From an uncultured Bacteroidales bacterium (lineage in GTDB: Bacteria; Bacteroidota; Bacteroidia; Bacteroidales; Bacteroidaceae), in the NCBI GenBank assembly GCA_902781515.1, contig CACZJU010000013.1, forward strand, positions 32,574-96,573: a stretch of 64,000 bases of DNA, written 5' to 3'. Below the pieces are notes generated by a model that saw nothing but the letters and a program-made list of their open reading frames with translations, was not told the DNA's origin and made no database searches. How positions within the stretch are numbered: position 1 is the stretch's first letter; each line of letters opens with the position of its first letter. Shown one piece after another: positions 1 through 9,810 of the stretch. The position numbers were made by a program, and so were the translations under genes.

Positions 1-3000
1 AGTCGGTTTGTGTACTTCCGCTTGCCGATTCCGTATTGTCGATTCCGAAGTTAAGGTCGATGGTTGAGAGGGCACGATTGGAAATTGCCGAAATCTGACT
101 TTGCAGGAACGAGTTCAGAGCGTTCGTAGCACTGAAACCACTTGTTCCGTTACCGTTCTCCGTCAGGTACATTCCCGTAGCAAGCATTGTAACCGCCACC
201 TTTCCGCGCTCTTCGGCATTCATCGTTGCCAACTGGTTGGAGATGGTCAAATCGGACGGTGCTGCAATGGTGAACTCCAGTCCCATGTCGCTGAGAGTCT
301 GAGTAACATCAAGTCCCACATCGAAATTCACGCTGCGCGGCACATCGTTCTCATAGACGGTGGTCTTCACACGTTCACTGGCACTTACGTTGAGTCTCGG
401 ATTCGTTATATCACCCATAAATTCCACATAACTGCCGCTGGTAATCTGGAAGTTCTTCAGCGACACCACCATCAGGGTGTAGTTCATGAGACCGCTGACG
501 ATAGTGTAGCGTCCGTATAGCTTCAGACCGTCCTGCGTGCTATACGAAAGGCTCAGGTCTCCCCCACCCTCAAGGTCTATGTGGTTGGTTCCGTCGGCAC
601 TAAGCAGACAATGCGCCTGGGCTGCCTGCTCTATACCTATATCCATCAGTACATCGATGTTCTGTGGCGATTTGCGTTCTTCCTCAACGGTCAAAGTATC
701 ACCAAAATCGACAAACGTCACCAGTTCCGACAGTTGGTCGTCGGCAGTCAGGGGCGAGTCGGTGAGCACATAAGAGACATTGGTATTACCAAGAACATCG
801 AGTTTTCCACGAAGAATCATATCGTCGAGCGTACCTGTCAGTCGTGCACCGAGGTCAACATACACCTTTCCGTAAGCAACGGCATGGGGAGCTTTGGGAG
901 CGTTGATGAGTTCGAAATCGTGAGCCGACAGGGACAGAGCCAGTCGTATGCGGTCGAAGTCGCGGAAGTTGATATTTCCATCGAGCACCAACGGGTTCTT
1001 GCCAGTGGAATAGGCCTCTATGCGTTTGAAGTCGAGGAAACTGTTCTTCACACCTATAGTATCGTCGGGGAAGCGCAGATGCAGGCTGTACATATCGCTG
1101 TTGAGGTGCATGGAATCTGTCATCAGCGCACCGTCAAGAACAGGGTTCGAGACCTTGCCCGTAACACTCATCTCACCCGTGAAGTATCCTGCCAGTTCAA
1201 GTGTCTTGTTCGGGATGAAACCGTTTGCCAACGACAGCGGTAGTCGCATCAGTGCTGCCTGTGCGTCTATCGTGCCCTCGCCCTTTGGGTCGTAGGTTCC
1301 TGCCAGAGTTGCCACCTCGTAGCCATTGAGCGACATTATACCATCAACATAATGCGTACCGTCGGCATTAGGCAGATACAGAGCATTCAGTCCCACATTT
1401 CCCAGCACGGCCTCCTCGTACGACATCTTCTGTACTCCAGCGTCCACAAGCACACTCACTGACTTCTCGTCCTGTACCAAGTGGAAGTCGCCTGCTAGCG
1501 TACCACCAATCTGCGGGAAGTAAGGAATGACGGCACTCAGTTCGCCAAGATTGAAGTCGTGAACCGACAGGGTTACGTCCTGCAGGGCTTCTTCGTTGGG
1601 CGTGGTGTATAGCTTGAAACCCGTACCGTCGTCTGCCAACAAATCCACATCGGCCTCAACCCGACGGTCATCGTGGAGGGTGATGTAGTTGTCGCCATTC
1701 AACGAGAAACGACGGTAGGCGATAATCGGATTCAGAGGATTGAGATGCAGACGGTACCCATCGTCCTCAAGGAACAGGTTGGCTCCTACATCTAAGCCCT
1801 TGCGCCCTTTGGCATCAAAGAAAGTGACAGCTGCATTCGCTCCCGTCTGTGTGAGTTCTGCCAACAACTCCGACTCGAACACCACTTGCTTGTTGCGAGG
1901 TCCGTTGCGCACTCGTCCGTTGAAGCGCACCACATCCGTTGTGTCCTGATGAATGCGGAACTGAATGGTATCGAGTTGTATGGAGCCTGTGTTCAAAGCG
2001 TGTACATATCCGCTGCCGTTAAGTCCGTCGAACGGGTTGCTGTCGAGGTCTATACGCATTCGTCCGAACTTGTAGCCCATCGACTGAATGATGTGGGCGA
2101 GGGTGTTGTCCGGACCGCTCTGCAGATGCAGAGTTGCTATTGGCAGCATACTCTTCAGCGTGTCCTGCGCAAGATTATGCTCGGCAAACTGTCGTTCAAG
2201 TTCTTTCGTCAGGGTCGTAATGTTGCCGAGAAGCTTATCTAACGGCTCTGTTGATGAAAGGTCCAGCGCGAGGTCGCCAGAAGTGGCTTTTGCCCACAAA
2301 GTATCGGGCCGTAGGAGCAGGTCGATGTTGATGTCTGTAGGATAGAAAGTAGTATCTTCGAATGCCAGTTCTATAGCCTCTACCCTTCCCTTCAGCTCAT
2401 GACTGTCGCGAAGGTTCGAACTGCCGTTTGCTGCCATCTGCATCGAAACCTTCATGGGCTTATCCGAAAGTCCCAGAGCATAAAGGTCGATGTGTGTTGC
2501 TCCAAGAGTGAAGTCGGCTGCCTGCAGACCCTTGTCGAGTTGTAGTGTAGCACAAGCATCAGCCGTCAGCAGTTGGTTGTTGCTCATCAGATTCAGGTTG
2601 GCGATTCCATTTCTGGCATCAGCCGTCAGGCGCACATTGTTAAGGTTGTAATGCCCATACTCCAGATGGTCAACAGCAACTTCGGCACGGGCCACAGCAC
2701 GTCGCGAGAGCAGGTCGAGCCCTCTGCCGCTGACCTTTGCCCTTGCTGTCACATTGTACAGAGAATCCTTTGGCAGGAAGTTGTGGAGATTGAGGTCGCG
2801 AATGTCCACATCGGCTTGATAAGCCTCGCTCTTGGCATTGTACTTTCCCTTCACATGTCCGCGCCCTTTTCCCTGCCACAGACGCAGGTCGCCGCTATAC
2901 TGCTGATTGTGAATGTGCGCGTCGCCCTTCACCTTCATGCTTGGCAACTGGAATGTCGGAGCGAGCCCAAGGAAACGACGGACTCGACTCAGGTCGTGAG

Positions 3001-4150
3001 TGACTACATCAAGCTCAACATCGGCTCCCAGACTGTCCACATTCAGCACATTGGTGACACTGCCCGTTACTTGTGCTTCTGCTACAGGGATGGCTGCCAG
3101 TCGGCATTCATCGACTGCGAGACTATCCACATTGCCACGCATACGGGCCTTGAGTGTCACAGGCGGAGCTTCAGGTATAATCTGTTGTATTTCCTTTGGG
3201 AGATAGGGACCTGCCACAGACAACAAGTCGGCACGACCTATTGAAGCATCAAGGTCGGCATCCATGTGCCCTCGCTTACGAGGTGTCAGTGCCGTCCAGT
3301 CCATATTCACACGTCCTTCGATACTGCTGTCGGGAGTTTTCAGATTCAGTTCCGACAACTGGATATGGGTGTCGTCAACGAGCAGGTTCTCAGCCTTTAG
3401 ACAAATGTCGCGCAGAGCCATTTCGCTACCCTGAATATTGCACAGTAGCGAATCAGCATCAAGCACCAGACGGTCCACTTCATAGACATTATCGCGCAGG
3501 TTCACATTGCCGCCTTTCACCACAAGCTCGCGCACTCCTCCCCTAACCAACAGAGAATCGCCAACGGTGTGGAAAGCCACTCGTGTTCTTCTCAAAGCAA
3601 TATCGCCAAGTCCTATTGTCCAGAGGATTGGGGCTGACTCTGTGGTATCGATAACGGTGGTGTCGCGCATTGCAATGTCCACGTCGCAGTCGTCGAGTTC
3701 CACGCCTGTCAGCTCGGCTCTTTGCCTACGCAGATGAACCATATCCGACGAAAGATGAAGCCGTCCCAGACTTCCCTTCACCCTTGTGGTGGCAATGAGG
3801 TCGCGAGTGTCTATCACACCTTCGCACAAGTCCACAGCATCCACTCCCAAGCGCCAATTGAGGATGTGTGTGAAGTTGAGGTCCACAATAGCACTCCGCA
3901 CTGCTACAATGGTATCTGGAGGAGTGGTAACGCAGAGACCTTCCAATTCCAAATCGAGCGGGAAACTGATACCGAGACGTTGCAAGCGCACATCGAGACC
4001 TGTCTGTTCCGAAGCATAGGCTGCAACACGTGCTACCGCCCACCTCTGGACGGGGGGCAGATATATCGCTGCCACCAACATCACCACCAGCAGCAGAGGG
4101 CACAGCACCACGCCTCCAATCCAGAAGGCTATTTTCTTTCTGCGTCGCAT
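1..4150 (-). CDS. tamB: TamB/AsmA-like translocation and assembly module protein (C-terminus outside window)
   Basis: At least 1383 codons are open on the minus strand from an ATG at 4150 to the window edge; the C-terminus lies beyond base 1. The N-terminus is basic (MRRRKK) and followed by one hydrophobic segment (about residues 8-28), so the protein is anchored in the inner membrane and extends into the periplasm. The body is a long run of beta-strand-rich, low-similarity repeats with many DxxxV/L and LxLDxxxL patterns. The last visible part (NRALSTIDLNFGID) resembles the C-terminal TamB domain (DUF490). TamB-like proteins are thought to bridge inner and outer membranes and help lipid transport or barrel-protein assembly. 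A strong promoter lies only 9 bases upstream of the chosen ATG, so the mRNA may be almost leaderless or the true start may be slightly later. Family assignment rests on architecture and the C-terminal motif. Confidence 0.8.
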   Translation of the reverse strand, partial: MRRRKKIAFWIGGVVLCPLLLVVMLVAAIYLPPVQRWAVARVAAYASEQTGLDVRLQRLGISFPLDLELEGLCVTTPPDTIVAVRSAIVDLNFTHILNWRLGVDAVDLCEGVIDTRDLIATTRVKGSLGRLHLSSDMVHLRRQRAELTGVELDDCDVDIAMRDTTVIDTTESAPILWTIGLGDIALRRTRVAFHTVGDSLLVRGGVRELVVKGGNVNLRDNVYEVDRLVLDADSLLCNIQGSEMALRDICLKAENLLVDDTHIQLSELNLKTPDSSIEGRVNMDWTALTPRKRGHMDADLDASIGRADLLSVAGPYLPKEIQQIIPEAPPVTLKARMRGNVDSLAVDECRLAAIPVAEAQVTGSVTNVLNVDSLGADVELDVVTHDLSRVRRFLGLAPTFQLPSMKVKGDAHIHNQQYSGDLRLWQGKGRGHVKGKYNAKSEAYQADVDIRDLNLHNFLPKDSLYNVTARAKVSGRGLDLLSRRAVARAEVAVDHLEYGHYNLNNVRLTADARNGIANLNLMSNNQLLTADACATLQLDKGLQAADFTLGATHIDLYALGLSDKPMKVSMQMAANGSSNLRDSHELKGRVEAIELAFEDTTFYPTDINIDLLLRPDTLWAKATSGDLALDLSSTEPLDKLLGNITTLTKELERQFAEHNLAQDTLKSMLPIATLHLQSGPDNTLAHIIQSMGYKFGRMRIDLDSNPFDGLNGSGYVHALNTGSIQLDTIQFRIHQDTTDVVRFNGRVRNGPRNKQVVFESELLAELTQTGANAAVTFFDAKGRKGLDVGANLFLEDDGYRLHLNPLNPIIAYRRFSLNGDNYITLHDDRRVEADVDLLADDGTGFKLYTTPNEEALQDVTLSVHDFNLGELSAVIPYFPQIGGTLAGDFHLVQDEKSVSVLVDAGVQKMSYEEAVLGNVGLNALYLPNADGTHYVDGIMSLNGYEVATLAGTYDPKGEGTIDAQAALMRLPLSLANGFIPNKTLELAGYFTGEMSVTGKVSNPVLDGALMTDSMHLNSDMYSLHLRFPDDTIGVKNSFLDFKRIEAYSTGKNPLVLDGNINFRDFDRIRLALSLSAHDFELINAPKAPHAVAYGKVYVDLGARLTGTLDDMILRGKLDVLGNTNVSYVLTDSPLTADDQLSELVTFVDFGDTLTVEEERKSPQNIDVLMDIGIEQAAQAHCLLSADGTNHIDLEGGGDLSLSYSTQDGLKLYGRYTIVSGLMNYTLMVVSLKNFQITSGSYVEFMGDITNPRLNVSASERVKTTVYENDVPRSVNFDVGLDVTQTLSDMGLEFTIAAPSDLTISNQLATMNAEERGKVAVTMLATGMYLTENGNGTSGFSATNALNSFLQSQISAISNRALSTIDLNFGIDNTESASGSTQTD

Positions 4151-4158
4151 TTAACGCA

Positions 4159-4190
4159 CAAAGTTAGTGCAAACAGATGAACAAGACAAA
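4159..4190 (-). promoter_or_regulatory. Promoter of the tamB-like gene
   Basis: On the minus strand TAACTTTG (4166-4159) matches the Bacteroidota -7 box TAnnTTTG, and TTTG (4190-4187) lies exactly 20 bases upstream as a -33 box. The ATG at 4150 is only 8 bases beyond the -7 box. Confidence 0.75.
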
Positions 4191-4253
4191 TGAAAAGATA
4201 AATATATTAAACTTTTTTATGTCTATGGGTTTCTAAATATGATGAATTTTAGT

Positions 4254-4261
4254 TAATTTTG
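4254..4261 (+). promoter_or_regulatory. Promoter -7 box of the CotH protein gene
   Basis: TAATTTTG fits TAnnTTTG and is followed by the leader before the ATG at 4282. It diverges from the tamB promoter in a 131-base intergenic region. Confidence 0.65.
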
Positions 4262-4281
4262 CCGCGCAAAACATTATAATC

Positions 4282-7200
4282 ATGAAAATTCGTACCTTTT
4301 TACTGTCATTGGCAGCAGTTGCAACACTTCACGTCGGTGCTGCCGATTGGATAGACGTCACAAGTAAATACATCAAGAATCCAACGTTCAACGGTAACGA
4401 CATTACTACTGGATGGATGGGCACCGGCTTCGGAGCGGCAAATCCTATGGAAAATGCCGAGCACTACAACAAGTCCTACGACACTTGGCAACTGATAGAC
4501 AATCCCATGAAGGGACACTATCGCCTGAGCCTCAATGCCTTCTACCGTATGGGAACTTCGTCAAACGACTGGAATCTGTACAGTTCAGGTGACTACGCTG
4601 ACCACCAGTATGCCATGCTCTATGCTAACGATGTTGAGGAGCCTATCGTTCCAGCTTCGAGTGCGGCCTTGGAACAGAGTTTGGGCGGACAGTCAGCTCG
4701 CGTGGGTTCGTGGATGGATGGAGGCTACAAATACATCCCAAACAATATGTATGCTGCCTACCTCTGGTTCCAGGCAGGATACTACCACAACGAGCTGGAG
4801 TTCGACATAGAAGACCCTAACGAAGGACTCGTTATCGGAATAAAAAAACCATATGGAAATTCGGAGGACTGGACCTGTCTCGACGACTGGAAACTGGAAT
4901 GGTGGGGCGACATGATATACGTCAGCAGCATCAACCTGAGCAAGACATCGGCTAACATGGTTGTGGGCGAACGCCTTCAGCTCTCAGCAACGGTACTTCC
5001 CTCCAATGCCATTCTCAACAACGTGGAATGGAGCAGCAACAACAGCGAGGTTGCTTCGGTGACAGCCGACGGTAAGATTACGGCTCTCAGCACAGGACAG
5101 GCAACAATCACGGCATGGGCTGTTGACGGCAGCAACAAAATGGCCTCGTGCACAGTCACCGTTACCAATAACGATGCCACCTCTGGTAGCATTGTAATCA
5201 CCGAAATACAGTCTGCCAACATCGACCAGATTCTCGATCCATCGTGGAACTACGGCGGATGGGTGGAGCTCTATAATCCCACCTCTATTGGAGTGTCGCT
5301 GAAGGGCTGCTGGCTGAGCGACGATGCTGAGAATCTGTGCAAGGCACACATCACTCAGCCTATGGCAATACCTGCTAAAGGATACTTAAACCTTTGGTTC
5401 GACCATCACGATAAATACTGTGAGTCTCAGGTAAATATGAAGCTCGATGTTGAGGGAGATACCATATTCATCAGCGACCCGAATGGTAAGCTCTTGGCTA
5501 TGCAAGCGTACCCCCAAGCCGTCAGTCGTTGCTCCTATGCCCGCAAGACTTTGTCAGGCAACGAATGGGGGTGGTCTTCGACTCCTACACCCGAAGCTTC
5601 GAACTCCGGAATGAAGTATGCTACCACCCAACTGGCAGCTCCCGTAGTTGACCAACCCTCGCAAGTTTTCAGCTCACAGCTTACCGTCTGCGTCAACATT
5701 CCACAGGGCGCAACTCTGCGCTACACCACCAACGGACGCACCCCGACGGAGACGAATTCGGAAATATCAACCACAGGACTGTTCTACCCCTCCGTGACCA
5801 CCAGGTATCGCTTCCGCCTGTTTGCCGACGGCAAGCTGCCAAGTCCTGTCACCACTCGTACATATATCTACGAGGATAAGGACTTCTCTCTGCCAATCAT
5901 CAGCGTGGTTGGCAACGGCTACGACCTGTTTGGTGATGACTACGGAATATTTGCCAAAGGCAATGGCAACGGACGTCCGGGCAACGGACAGTCATCGCCC
6001 TGTAACTGGAACATGGACTGGGACCGTGCAGCGAACTTTGAATACATCGACAACAAACAGATGGCAATCAATCAGGAGGTGCTGATAGAGCGCTGCGGAG
6101 GATGGAGCCGTGCGTGGGCACCATATTCCTTCAAGCTGAAGGCCAACAAACTGCTGGAGGGACAGAACACACTGCCCTATCAGTTCTTTGCCGACAAACC
6201 TTATCTCAAGCACAAGACACTGCAGATACGAAACGGAGGTAACGACACCGGTTGCCGCATCAAAGACCCTGCCCTGCAGGAGATCATAGCACGCTCTGGC
6301 CTCAACATCGACTATCAGGCCTATCAGCCCGTGATGCACTATCTTAATGGTTCGTATGCTGGCGTCATCAACATGCGCGAGCCCAACAACAAGCATTTCG
6401 TGTATGCCAACTACGGACTCGACGACGATGAGATTGACCAGTTCGAGATGTCGCCCGACTCGGGCTACATCCAGAAATGCGGCACCTATGAGAGTATGCA
6501 GCGCTGGAAGGACCTCGCAGCAGAATGTGGTACCAGTGATGAGGCTTACGAAGAGCTTTGCAAGATGGTGGACATCGACGAGTACTGCAATTACATGGCA
6601 ATACAGTTCTATCTCTCCAATTGGGACTGGCCACAGAACAACGTGAAGGGCTGGAAACCAATCATGGAGGGCGGTAAGTTCCGCTTCGTTCTCTTTGACC
6701 TCGACGGTTCGTTCAACAACGACGGTTCGTTTGCAAACTTCGAGAGCAAGCAGACGTACACATTCGACAAACTCTACGGTGAACCATATGAGTATATCAC
6801 TAAGGAAATTGAGTTCGTGACGGTATTCCTCGACATGCTCAACAACGAGAAATTCCGCCGTCAGTTCATCGATTCATACTGCCTCATAACAGGCTCTGTG
6901 TTCGAACCTACACGCTGCCAGAGCATCATCAACGAACTGGCAAGTCGCGTTTCTAATTCACAGATCATCAACACTGAGTTCTACGGCAGTGGCACTTCTC
7001 CATGGAGCACTGCCAACGATTTGATTGGGATACTCTCCAGCTCGCGACAGACAACCATGATGAACGTCATGAAAAACTACAGCCGCATGCAGCTCAGCAA
7101 CGCCACTCCGCAGAAAGTTACTCTCAGCACCAACCTGCCAGAAGCACGCCTGACGGTCAACGGTCTGCCTGTGCCCACCAACAAATTCTCGGGCCAGCTC

Positions 7201-8685
7201 TTTGCTCCCGTGACTTTCGGCACAGATGCTCCTGCAGGCTACAAGTTCGTGGGATGGAAGATGCTCGAAGGCAGCAACCTTGAGAAGAACTTCCTTATTC
7301 CAGAAGAGAGCCAGTGGCTGTACTACGACAAGGGTTCGCTCGACGGCACCAACTGGCAATCAGCCGACTACGATGCCTCTTCATGGTCGTCGGGCAAGGC
7401 TCCACTTGGATATTTCGTGGGCGGCGAACGTTACACCAACACTTATCTCGACTACGGCGGCAATACCAGCAACAAATATCCCACCTACTACTTCCGCAAG
7501 ACCATCAATTTGACAGAGGCTCCGGGCGAGAGCGACATATTTACCCTCAACTACATCATCGACGACGGACTCATCATCTACGTCAACGGAACTGAGGCTG
7601 GGCGCTACAACATGCCCTCGGGCGATGTTTCCTTCAACACTATGGCAACGACATATGCTCACGACAACCCCGACAGAGGCAGCATGACTCTGCCCACATC
7701 GCTCTTCCATAGCGGAAGTAACACTATCGCCGTAGAGGTTCACAACAACGCTGCAAACAGCTCCGACGCATATTGGGAAGCCAGCATCACTCAATCCGTT
7801 CCCAAGGGCGACTACGCCTCCACCGAACAGACAATGGAGATGCCCGAGGGCGATATGACGCTGGTGGCTGTCTATGAGACCATGACCGACGAGGAACGCC
7901 AGCAGGCAGGTCTCTCCTCTGCCCCTGTCATCATCAATGAGGTAAGTGCAGGCAACAGCATCTACATCAACGAATACGGCAAGAAGGACGACTGGATTGA
8001 GCTCTACAACACCACCGACCAGGACATCGACCTCGAAGGTATGTTCCTGACCGACCGCAGTGCCAAGCCCGAGAAATACAAGATAACGGGTACTGGTGCC
8101 AATGGAGGCAAGGCCAGCACCATCATCCCAGCCCACGGCTACAAGATAATCTGGTGCAGCAAGCGCGATACCAAGACTCAGCTTCATGCCAACTTCAAGC
8201 TCGACAACGAGGACGGCACCGTCATCCGACTCATGGCAAAGGACCGCTCGTGGGCCGACAGCCTCGTCTATTGTGCACATAACGGCGACCAAACCTTCGG
8301 ACGCTATCCCGACGGTGGCACACAGACCTATCTGATGCATCTGCCCACCATCGACAAGTCGAACCGCATCGACTCCTATACCAGCACATGGAAATACACT
8401 CCCGAGCAAGACCCAGAAACATCCCTGCGCAGCCTTGCCAGCCGTTCTGCAGGCATGAGCATAGCCTACAGCGGCGAACAGTTGCTCATAAAGAGCGAGG
8501 ACAGTCAAAATGTCACCGTCTGCGTTTATACGCCTTCCGGAGCCCTCGTCCTGCGTCAGCCCCTGCAGTTGGTTGAGAGCGTCCACGAGCGTGTTTCCGT
8601 AGCCACCCTGCCAGCAGGCATCTATGTTGCCCGCGCCACCGACAGCGAAGGCAACGAATGTGCCACCAAGTTCATCAAGCACTAA
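4282..8685 (+). CDS. Secreted CotH-kinase family protein with Ig-like, lamin-tail and type IX sorting domains
   Basis: 1467 residues with an N-terminal signal peptide (ending near GAADW, about residue 22). Regions in order: an N-terminal secreted domain (about 22-205, VTSKYIKNPTF); a Big_2-type Ig-like domain (about 210-297); a lamin-tail-like domain (about 302-400, IVITEIQSANID, WVELYNP); a chitobiase-like beta domain (about 465-530, LRYTTNGRTPTE); a CotH-kinase-like domain (about 535-930, with VLFDLDGSFNND); a galactose-binding-like segment (about 1005-1170); a second lamin-tail domain (about 1214-1330, WIELYNTTDQ); and a type IX secretion C-terminal domain (about 1392-1467, AGIYVARATDSEG then KFIKH). 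CotH proteins are atypical kinases of spore coats, and bacterial homologues are often surface or polysaccharide-associated. The substrate is unknown. Twelve bases separate it from the TlpA-like gene, so they may be co-transcribed. Confidence 0.85.
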   Translation: MKIRTFLLSLAAVATLHVGAADWIDVTSKYIKNPTFNGNDITTGWMGTGFGAANPMENAEHYNKSYDTWQLIDNPMKGHYRLSLNAFYRMGTSSNDWNLYSSGDYADHQYAMLYANDVEEPIVPASSAALEQSLGGQSARVGSWMDGGYKYIPNNMYAAYLWFQAGYYHNELEFDIEDPNEGLVIGIKKPYGNSEDWTCLDDWKLEWWGDMIYVSSINLSKTSANMVVGERLQLSATVLPSNAILNNVEWSSNNSEVASVTADGKITALSTGQATITAWAVDGSNKMASCTVTVTNNDATSGSIVITEIQSANIDQILDPSWNYGGWVELYNPTSIGVSLKGCWLSDDAENLCKAHITQPMAIPAKGYLNLWFDHHDKYCESQVNMKLDVEGDTIFISDPNGKLLAMQAYPQAVSRCSYARKTLSGNEWGWSSTPTPEASNSGMKYATTQLAAPVVDQPSQVFSSQLTVCVNIPQGATLRYTTNGRTPTETNSEISTTGLFYPSVTTRYRFRLFADGKLPSPVTTRTYIYEDKDFSLPIISVVGNGYDLFGDDYGIFAKGNGNGRPGNGQSSPCNWNMDWDRAANFEYIDNKQMAINQEVLIERCGGWSRAWAPYSFKLKANKLLEGQNTLPYQFFADKPYLKHKTLQIRNGGNDTGCRIKDPALQEIIARSGLNIDYQAYQPVMHYLNGSYAGVINMREPNNKHFVYANYGLDDDEIDQFEMSPDSGYIQKCGTYESMQRWKDLAAECGTSDEAYEELCKMVDIDEYCNYMAIQFYLSNWDWPQNNVKGWKPIMEGGKFRFVLFDLDGSFNNDGSFANFESKQTYTFDKLYGEPYEYITKEIEFVTVFLDMLNNEKFRRQFIDSYCLITGSVFEPTRCQSIINELASRVSNSQIINTEFYGSGTSPWSTANDLIGILSSSRQTTMMNVMKNYSRMQLSNATPQKVTLSTNLPEARLTVNGLPVPTNKFSGQLFAPVTFGTDAPAGYKFVGWKMLEGSNLEKNFLIPEESQWLYYDKGSLDGTNWQSADYDASSWSSGKAPLGYFVGGERYTNTYLDYGGNTSNKYPTYYFRKTINLTEAPGESDIFTLNYIIDDGLIIYVNGTEAGRYNMPSGDVSFNTMATTYAHDNPDRGSMTLPTSLFHSGSNTIAVEVHNNAANSSDAYWEASITQSVPKGDYASTEQTMEMPEGDMTLVAVYETMTDEERQQAGLSSAPVIINEVSAGNSIYINEYGKKDDWIELYNTTDQDIDLEGMFLTDRSAKPEKYKITGTGANGGKASTIIPAHGYKIIWCSKRDTKTQLHANFKLDNEDGTVIRLMAKDRSWADSLVYCAHNGDQTFGRYPDGGTQTYLMHLPTIDKSNRIDSYTSTWKYTPEQDPETSLRSLASRSAGMSIAYSGEQLLIKSEDSQNVTVCVYTPSGALVLRQPLQLVESVHERVSVATLPAGIYVARATDSEGNECATKFIKH

Positions 8686-8697
8686 AAACTATACGAT

Positions 8698-9234
8698 ATG
8701 AAAAGAATCATTCTCGCAATCGCAGCAGGACTCATTCTCGCCAGTTGCAACGTCAAGGAAAGAAAGCAGCAGACCGATTCCACTGCTGAAAACACAAAGG
8801 CCGTAGCAGCAGCCGAAGGCAAGGAAGCCCCCGACTTCACACTACCCTCCTCCGAAGGCATGACCCTCTCGCTCTCCGACCTGCGCGGACAATACGTGGT
8901 GCTCGACTTCTGGGGCACATGGTGCAAATGGTGCGTCAAAGGCATTCCCGACATGAAGGCCTACTACGAGAAATACCACGGGATGTTCGAAATCCTCAGT
9001 ATCGATGTAGGCGACGATGAAGAAACATGGCGACAGGCAATCGAGAGCTACGATATGGAATGGCAGCACGTCATCACCGACGAGGATAGTGCCGACCAGC
9101 TACAGCAGCTCTACAACATCGAGGGCTATCCCACCAAGATTGTAGTCGACCCCATGGGCATCATCACCAAAATCACCGTCGGCGAAGACCCCGCCTTCTA
9201 CACCTACCTCGACGACCTCTTCTCCAAGAAATAA
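8698..9234 (+). CDS. TlpA-like thioredoxin-fold lipoprotein
   Basis: 178 residues. The lipobox (LILASC, Cys at about 17) predicts a lipoprotein. The mature part is an AhpC/TSA-Redoxin fold: APDFTLPSSEG, then the redox motif WGTWCKWCVKG (CxxC), then the cis-proline segment GYPTKIVVDPMG. Such proteins reduce disulfides or feed electrons to periplasmic partners. The CKWC active pair is intact. It lies 12 bases after the CotH gene and ends just before a strong bidirectional terminator. The partner protein cannot be inferred. Confidence 0.88.
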   Translation: MKRIILAIAAGLILASCNVKERKQQTDSTAENTKAVAAAEGKEAPDFTLPSSEGMTLSLSDLRGQYVVLDFWGTWCKWCVKGIPDMKAYYEKYHGMFEILSIDVGDDEETWRQAIESYDMEWQHVITDEDSADQLQQLYNIEGYPTKIVVDPMGIITKITVGEDPAFYTYLDDLFSKK

Positions 9235-9254
9235 CCAAACATCACATTATTATT

Positions 9255-9278
9255 TATCATTTATTATTTAATATTTAT
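9255..9278. repeat. 24-base AT-rich word repeated at 60352
   Basis: Bases 9255-9278 are identical to 60352-60375 (TATCATTTATTA followed by TTTAATATTTAT). Both copies sit at gene ends, which suggests a dispersed simple-sequence element rather than chance. Confidence 0.6.
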
Positions 9279-9289
9279 AATTTAAAACG

Positions 9290-9317
9290 AAAGAGACGAC
9301 CGGGTGGTCGTCTCTTT
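9290..9317. terminator. Bidirectional intrinsic terminator between the tlpA-like gene and a small gene
   Basis: A perfect 12-base-pair stem (AAAGAGACGACC, 9290-9301, and its complement at 9306-9317) with loop GGGT. It serves the plus-strand TlpA-like gene and faces the minus-strand small gene at 9373. A second hairpin with AAGGGGC and GCCCCTT arms lies at 9347-9374. Confidence 0.85.
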
Positions 9318-9372
9318 CTTACATTCACTTCTTACCTTTTTACTTAGAGGAAAGGGGCTATGCCCCTTGTCC

Positions 9373-9573
9373 TCACTCAGTCTGGTCGTCACCACCACCG
9401 CCGGTGTCACCGCCTTCGCCGGAAACCTTTTCGCTGACGGCAGTACGCATGTCCTTGCGCGACTTGGCCTGCAGCTCACGTGTGGCAACCTGCTCGAAAT
9501 GCTCCTTCAGCAACGCTACCTCGCGGCTATTCACTCTTACATTCTCATTCCCAACTATAAAATCTCGTATCAT
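9373..9573 (-). CDS. Small hypothetical protein, 66 residues
   Basis: It is predicted real because its ATG at 9573 is preceded by a matching -7 box (TAAATTTG, 9602-9595) and a purine-rich stretch, and because a hairpin overlaps its end. The sequence is charged: MIRDFIVGNENVRV at the start, an amphipathic helix (EVALLKEHFEQVATREL), a basic segment (AKSRKDMR), and a glycine/aspartate-rich tail (GEGGDTGGGGDD). No signal peptide or membrane segment is visible. I do not recognise the family. It stands alone beside a repeat-rich non-coding region, so it may be a remnant or cargo of an accessory element. Confidence 0.55.
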   Translation of the reverse strand: MIRDFIVGNENVRVNSREVALLKEHFEQVATRELQAKSRKDMRTAVSEKVSGEGGDTGGGGDDQTE

Positions 9574-9594
9574 ACCATATTATTTTCTTTGCTG

Positions 9595-9602
9595 CAAATT
9601 TA
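9595..9602 (-). promoter_or_regulatory. -7 box of the 66-residue protein gene
   Basis: TAAATTTG on the minus strand, followed by CAGCAAAGAAAA, 22 bases before the ATG. Confidence 0.55.
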
Positions 9603-9659
9603 CAAAAATAATTTGAAAATCCCTTGCCTTTTAATCCTAATAATTATAACACGCCGTTG

Positions 9660-9810
9660 TGGTCACGATGGTCATGGTCAAAATGGTCATTTTCGATTTC
9701 GGAAACGCGGTCATTGCTCACTATATATAAATAGAATATTTATATTATAGTGGAGAGTTTTGACAATGTTTGTTTTCGATTTTGACAAATGACAAATGAC
9801 CAAAATGACC
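9660..9810. repeat. Nested inverted repeats: GGTCA words flanking a central AT palindrome
   Basis: GGTCA occurs at 9661, 9670, 9676, 9685 and 9709. The complementary TGACC occurs at 9797 and 9806, with TGACA at 9761, 9783 and 9790. The two sides are roughly mirror images (AAAATGGTCATTTTCGATTT against TTTTCGATTTTGACAAATGA). Between them lies a palindrome at 9719-9752: CACTATA and TATAAATA are answered after GAA by TATTTATA and TATAGTG. No reading frame covers this. It resembles a protein-binding or replication-control region but no such function is proven. Confidence 0.6.

Noticed and set aside
7381-8682. Long minus-strand reading frame (433 residues) inside the CotH gene
   Set aside because: It is fully antisense to a clear gene with strong domains, and its own sequence shows no domain or signal.
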